NCBI GenBank assembly: GCA_036394575.1
Contig: DASWEY010000003.1
Coordinates: 1-54,124, forward strand
Length of the DNA stretch: 54,124 nt
Reading direction: 5' to 3'
Source: UKL13-2 sp036394575
Lineage (GTDB): Bacteria > Pseudomonadota > Gammaproteobacteria > Burkholderiales > Usitatibacteraceae
The notes below the pieces were generated by a model, which saw only the letters and a program-made list of their open reading frames with translations, made no database searches and had not been told where the DNA came from. A program made the translations under genes and the position numbers. This document shows positions 52,250 through 54,124 of the stretch, piece after piece (positions within the stretch are counted from its first letter, which is position 1; each line of letters opens with the position of its first letter).

Positions 52250-52353
52250 TATTTTATTTCTGCATTCGCTATAACAATCATGACAACAGCGACGACGTAC
52301 TACCGATTCCGCGAAATCGCTTTCACCGGCGCGTACAGGCCACCCTGCGCATC

Positions 52354-53658
52354 TCAGCGGCGCAGCACAATTCCATCCTTCGCTGGCAACGTCAATGTGC
52401 GCGCCGCCACGCCGCTATTGACCGCCGGATCCTGCTTGCCGGAAAGGCGCCGTAAACCCGGTTCCACCATGACGGTCCTGGCCTGCGGACCTGGGTTGAC
52501 GAGCACAATGCCGTGCTCGAAGTCGCGGCGCCAGACTCCCTGGTCCCAGGCAGCCGACGGCGGCGACCCGAGCGGGCGCCCAAGCGGGTAATCGTATTCG
52601 TCGAACCAGGCGACGCTGCTGTAGCCGCGCAGCCTGTCGGTGAACGAGAAGTAGCCGTCATCGAGCAAGCAGGAGGCATAGGCGTAGCGGAACAATCGAA
52701 AATCGTCGACGGCACCCACCACATTGAAGGCGACCAAGCTGGGCGCCTGTGTATTTCGCAAAGCCGCACGGTAGCGCGCCATCATCGCGGCCCAGCCTTC
52801 GCGGGATTCTATCGACCAGTTTTCCCCCATCAGCGCTTCCAGGACTGCGCCATCGAGCTGATTCCGCCACTGCGGATTTCCGAGGTCGTTGTCGGCATTG
52901 CCAATCAGCGTTGCCGCCGGCAGCAAGGCACGCAAACGGCGCCAGTACGCGAGATACCCGGCCCGGTGCGCGGAGCTAATCTCGGCGGAGCTGGGGTCGT
53001 CGTCAACCCCGTCAAGATTCCAATCCGCCGTAACCCTCGACCGCGCCATGACGTTGTCCACGTAGACAATATCGAATTCCGGAACAGCCCGGAAAAAGGT
53101 GTTGTAGTTGCGCTCCGCCAGCCACTCGGGCCAGCGCAGGCCGTCGGCATCCGGCCTGGCCCAAGCCGTGATATTGACCTCCCAGTTTGCGTATTGCGCG
53201 GTCCACTGCGCTCGCCGGTTCGAGGCGGTGCGCAACCACCAGTTGTGCTTGTGAAGCTTGTCACGCAAATCCAGCGTCGCGATGTCGCCGGGATCGTCGT
53301 TGGCTTCATTGAGCACCGTGTACTGGCCGACCAGGATTCCCGGGTGATGCGCCTTGATCGCGCGTACCGCTGCCTGAATGGCCGCGGTCGAGCCTTTCGC
53401 ATCGCCATTCGGATTCCATCCCTTGTAGAAACCCAGGATTACGACATCGAGCCGCGCCAGTTCTTGTTGATATCGGGCATCGTCGTAATTCTTGGCGCCA
53501 ATGTTTATCCCCATGAGCTTGGGGAATTCCGTCCTGTCGCCAGCGATGGAAGCCTGGCACCAGACGGCTGCTGCGGCAAAAAGACCGGCCAGCCAGAAAC
53601 CGGGGCCACGTCGAGCCGGCTGTCGGCGCGGGCATCGATGATTTCCCGCGCGGATCAT
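52354..53658 (-). CDS. Exported putative glycoside hydrolase
   Basis: About 434 residues. I use the ATG at 53658, which gives a basic n-region and the hydrophobic segment GFWLAGLFAAAAVWCQAS as signal peptide; an ATG at 53712 would overlap the flavin reductase gene. A TIM-barrel-like domain follows (MGINIGAKNYDDARYQQELA; DVVILGFYKGWN; DIVYVDNVMARSR; AATLIGNADNDLGNPQWRN), with acidic residues at strand ends as in retaining glycosidases. It resembles the hypothetical glycosyl hydrolase group GHL15 or the GH114 (endo-polygalactosaminidase) type; I cannot decide between them. By position it is probably a partner of the heparinase in trimming the secreted polymer. Confidence 0.68.
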   Translation of the reverse strand: MIRAGNHRCPRRQPARRGPGFWLAGLFAAAAVWCQASIAGDRTEFPKLMGINIGAKNYDDARYQQELARLDVVILGFYKGWNPNGDAKGSTAAIQAAVRAIKAHHPGILVGQYTVLNEANDDPGDIATLDLRDKLHKHNWWLRTASNRRAQWTAQYANWEVNITAWARPDADGLRWPEWLAERNYNTFFRAVPEFDIVYVDNVMARSRVTADWNLDGVDDDPSSAEISSAHRAGYLAYWRRLRALLPAATLIGNADNDLGNPQWRNQLDGAVLEALMGENWSIESREGWAAMMARYRAALRNTQAPSLVAFNVVGAVDDFRLFRYAYASCLLDDGYFSFTDRLRGYSSVAWFDEYDYPLGRPLGSPPSAAWDQGVWRRDFEHGIVLVNPGPQARTVMVEPGLRRLSGKQDPAVNSGVAARTLTLPAKDGIVLRR

Positions 53659-53693
53659 GCGGCCGTGCGCATATTGCGGGAACAATCGCGACC

Positions 53694-54124
53694 TCACCCC
53701 CCGTACACCCATGGCGTTTCCGCAATTGTCAAAGGACGCACCTGTTCCCGGCATTCCGCTTCCAGAACCTGCAGAATCACGATGGCATGGTCGCCGTCCG
53801 AATCGACGATTTTGTTCACCCCGCATTCGATATGCGCCGGTAAATTGGCCAATACGGGCGCCGCCGTTCTTCCGGCGGCGAACGGCTCGCCGTTTATGGT
53901 TCCCGGGCACGCCCGGGTCGGGTAAAAGAACTGCCGCGCGACTTCCTGCTGCCGGTCGCCGACAATGTGCAGAACCGCGAAATGGCTTTCCGCCAGACAC
54001 TGGAACACATTGCTGTCCCGGCGCACAGCCGCCATGATGAGCGGCGGCTTGAACGAGGCCTGCGATACCCAGCTGACGGTTGCCGCGCCGTATCGATCCG
54101 CACTACGCGCGGTCAGCACATATA
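53694..54124 (-). CDS. Flavin-reductase-like protein (5' part missing)
   Basis: About 143 codons are visible; the N-terminus lies beyond the right edge. It reads YVLTARSADRYGAATVSWVS and FKPPLIMAAVRRDSNVF, the FMN-binding part of the flavin reductase-like/DIM6 family, then FAVLHIVGDRQQEVARQFF and a C-terminal VNKIVDSDGDHAIVILQVLE. A GTG at 54117-54119 is inside a conserved strand, so it is not the start. Such proteins make reduced FMN for two-component monooxygenases. The stop is about 36 bp before the glycosidase start, so the two are co-transcribed. Confidence 0.82.
   Translation of the reverse strand, partial: YVLTARSADRYGAATVSWVSQASFKPPLIMAAVRRDSNVFQCLAESHFAVLHIVGDRQQEVARQFFYPTRACPGTINGEPFAAGRTAAPVLANLPAHIECGVNKIVDSDGDHAIVILQVLEAECREQVRPLTIAETPWVYGG

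Overview
The window is GC-rich, densely packed bacterial chromosome. Its housekeeping gene order points to a betaproteobacterium, most likely Burkholderiales of an Oxalobacteraceae-like kind: rnm-yciO-M50 protease-trpS-scpA-scpB-rluB; yciB-yciI-bolA-parvulin; a single-chain PurL; ygfX beside ygfZ. The family placement is inferred from gene order and protein style, not from a marker gene.

Layout. (1) 1-4800, minus strand: a secreted RHS/YD-repeat protein that stops just before the usual RHS core, followed 8 bp later by a secreted protein with an NBR1-like Ig domain that runs off the window. Upstream lies a short relic of a second rhs 3' end. (2) 5.4-8.0 kb, plus: Mpo1-like membrane protein, dapE and prmB. 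(3) 8.06-15.57 kb, minus: a tightly spaced run of rnm, yciO, M50 protease, trpS, scpA, scpB and rluB. RluB has very large low-complexity extensions. (4) 15.6-19.1 kb, plus: two proteins of unknown function flanking yciB, yciI, bolA and a periplasmic parvulin. (5) 19.2-29.5 kb: purL, ygfX/ygfZ, a GNAT, a DUF1223 protein, ppa, an HNH nuclease, a small Cas2/SinR-like protein and queA. A tRNA-Leu(CAA) with its own terminator follows at 29.7 kb. (6) 29.97-38.1 kb, minus: a signalling island with a cytoplasmic poly-HAMP hybrid kinase, a REC-kinase-REC-Hpt protein, a STAS/SEC14-like protein and a REC-GGDEF diguanylate cyclase. (7) 38.85-54.1 kb: an accessory biosynthetic and glycan region.

Region 7 is the most interesting part. 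A luciferase-like flavin monooxygenase, a stand-alone amino-acid-type adenylation enzyme and a free carrier protein overlap or abut, so they probably load and oxidise a carrier-bound acyl or aminoacyl group. Next come a GNAT-fold protein, an ATP-grasp ligase, a calcineurin-like phosphoesterase, a glycosyltransferase, a polysaccharide deacetylase and a FemAB/GNAT-like protein, several of them translationally coupled. After a methyltransferase come an exported heparinase-II/III-type lyase and an exported putative glycosidase. A flavin-reductase-like gene at the edge could feed the monooxygenase. I read this as a system that decorates a surface or secreted glycan with a carrier-protein-derived (amino)acyl unit and carries its own remodelling enzymes. 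No polymerase, flippase or exosortase is visible, so the cluster probably continues past the right edge.

Between genes I see a dispersed palindromic repeat family of about 62-75 bp in four intergenic copies (5.26, 19.14, 29.84 and 52.18 kb), and one separate long hairpin element (52.06-52.15 kb). I found no CRISPR array, no rRNA and no intact insertion sequence or prophage. Starts were moved from the longest open frame where a signal peptide, ribosome binding site or neighbour overlap argued for it; each such choice is stated.
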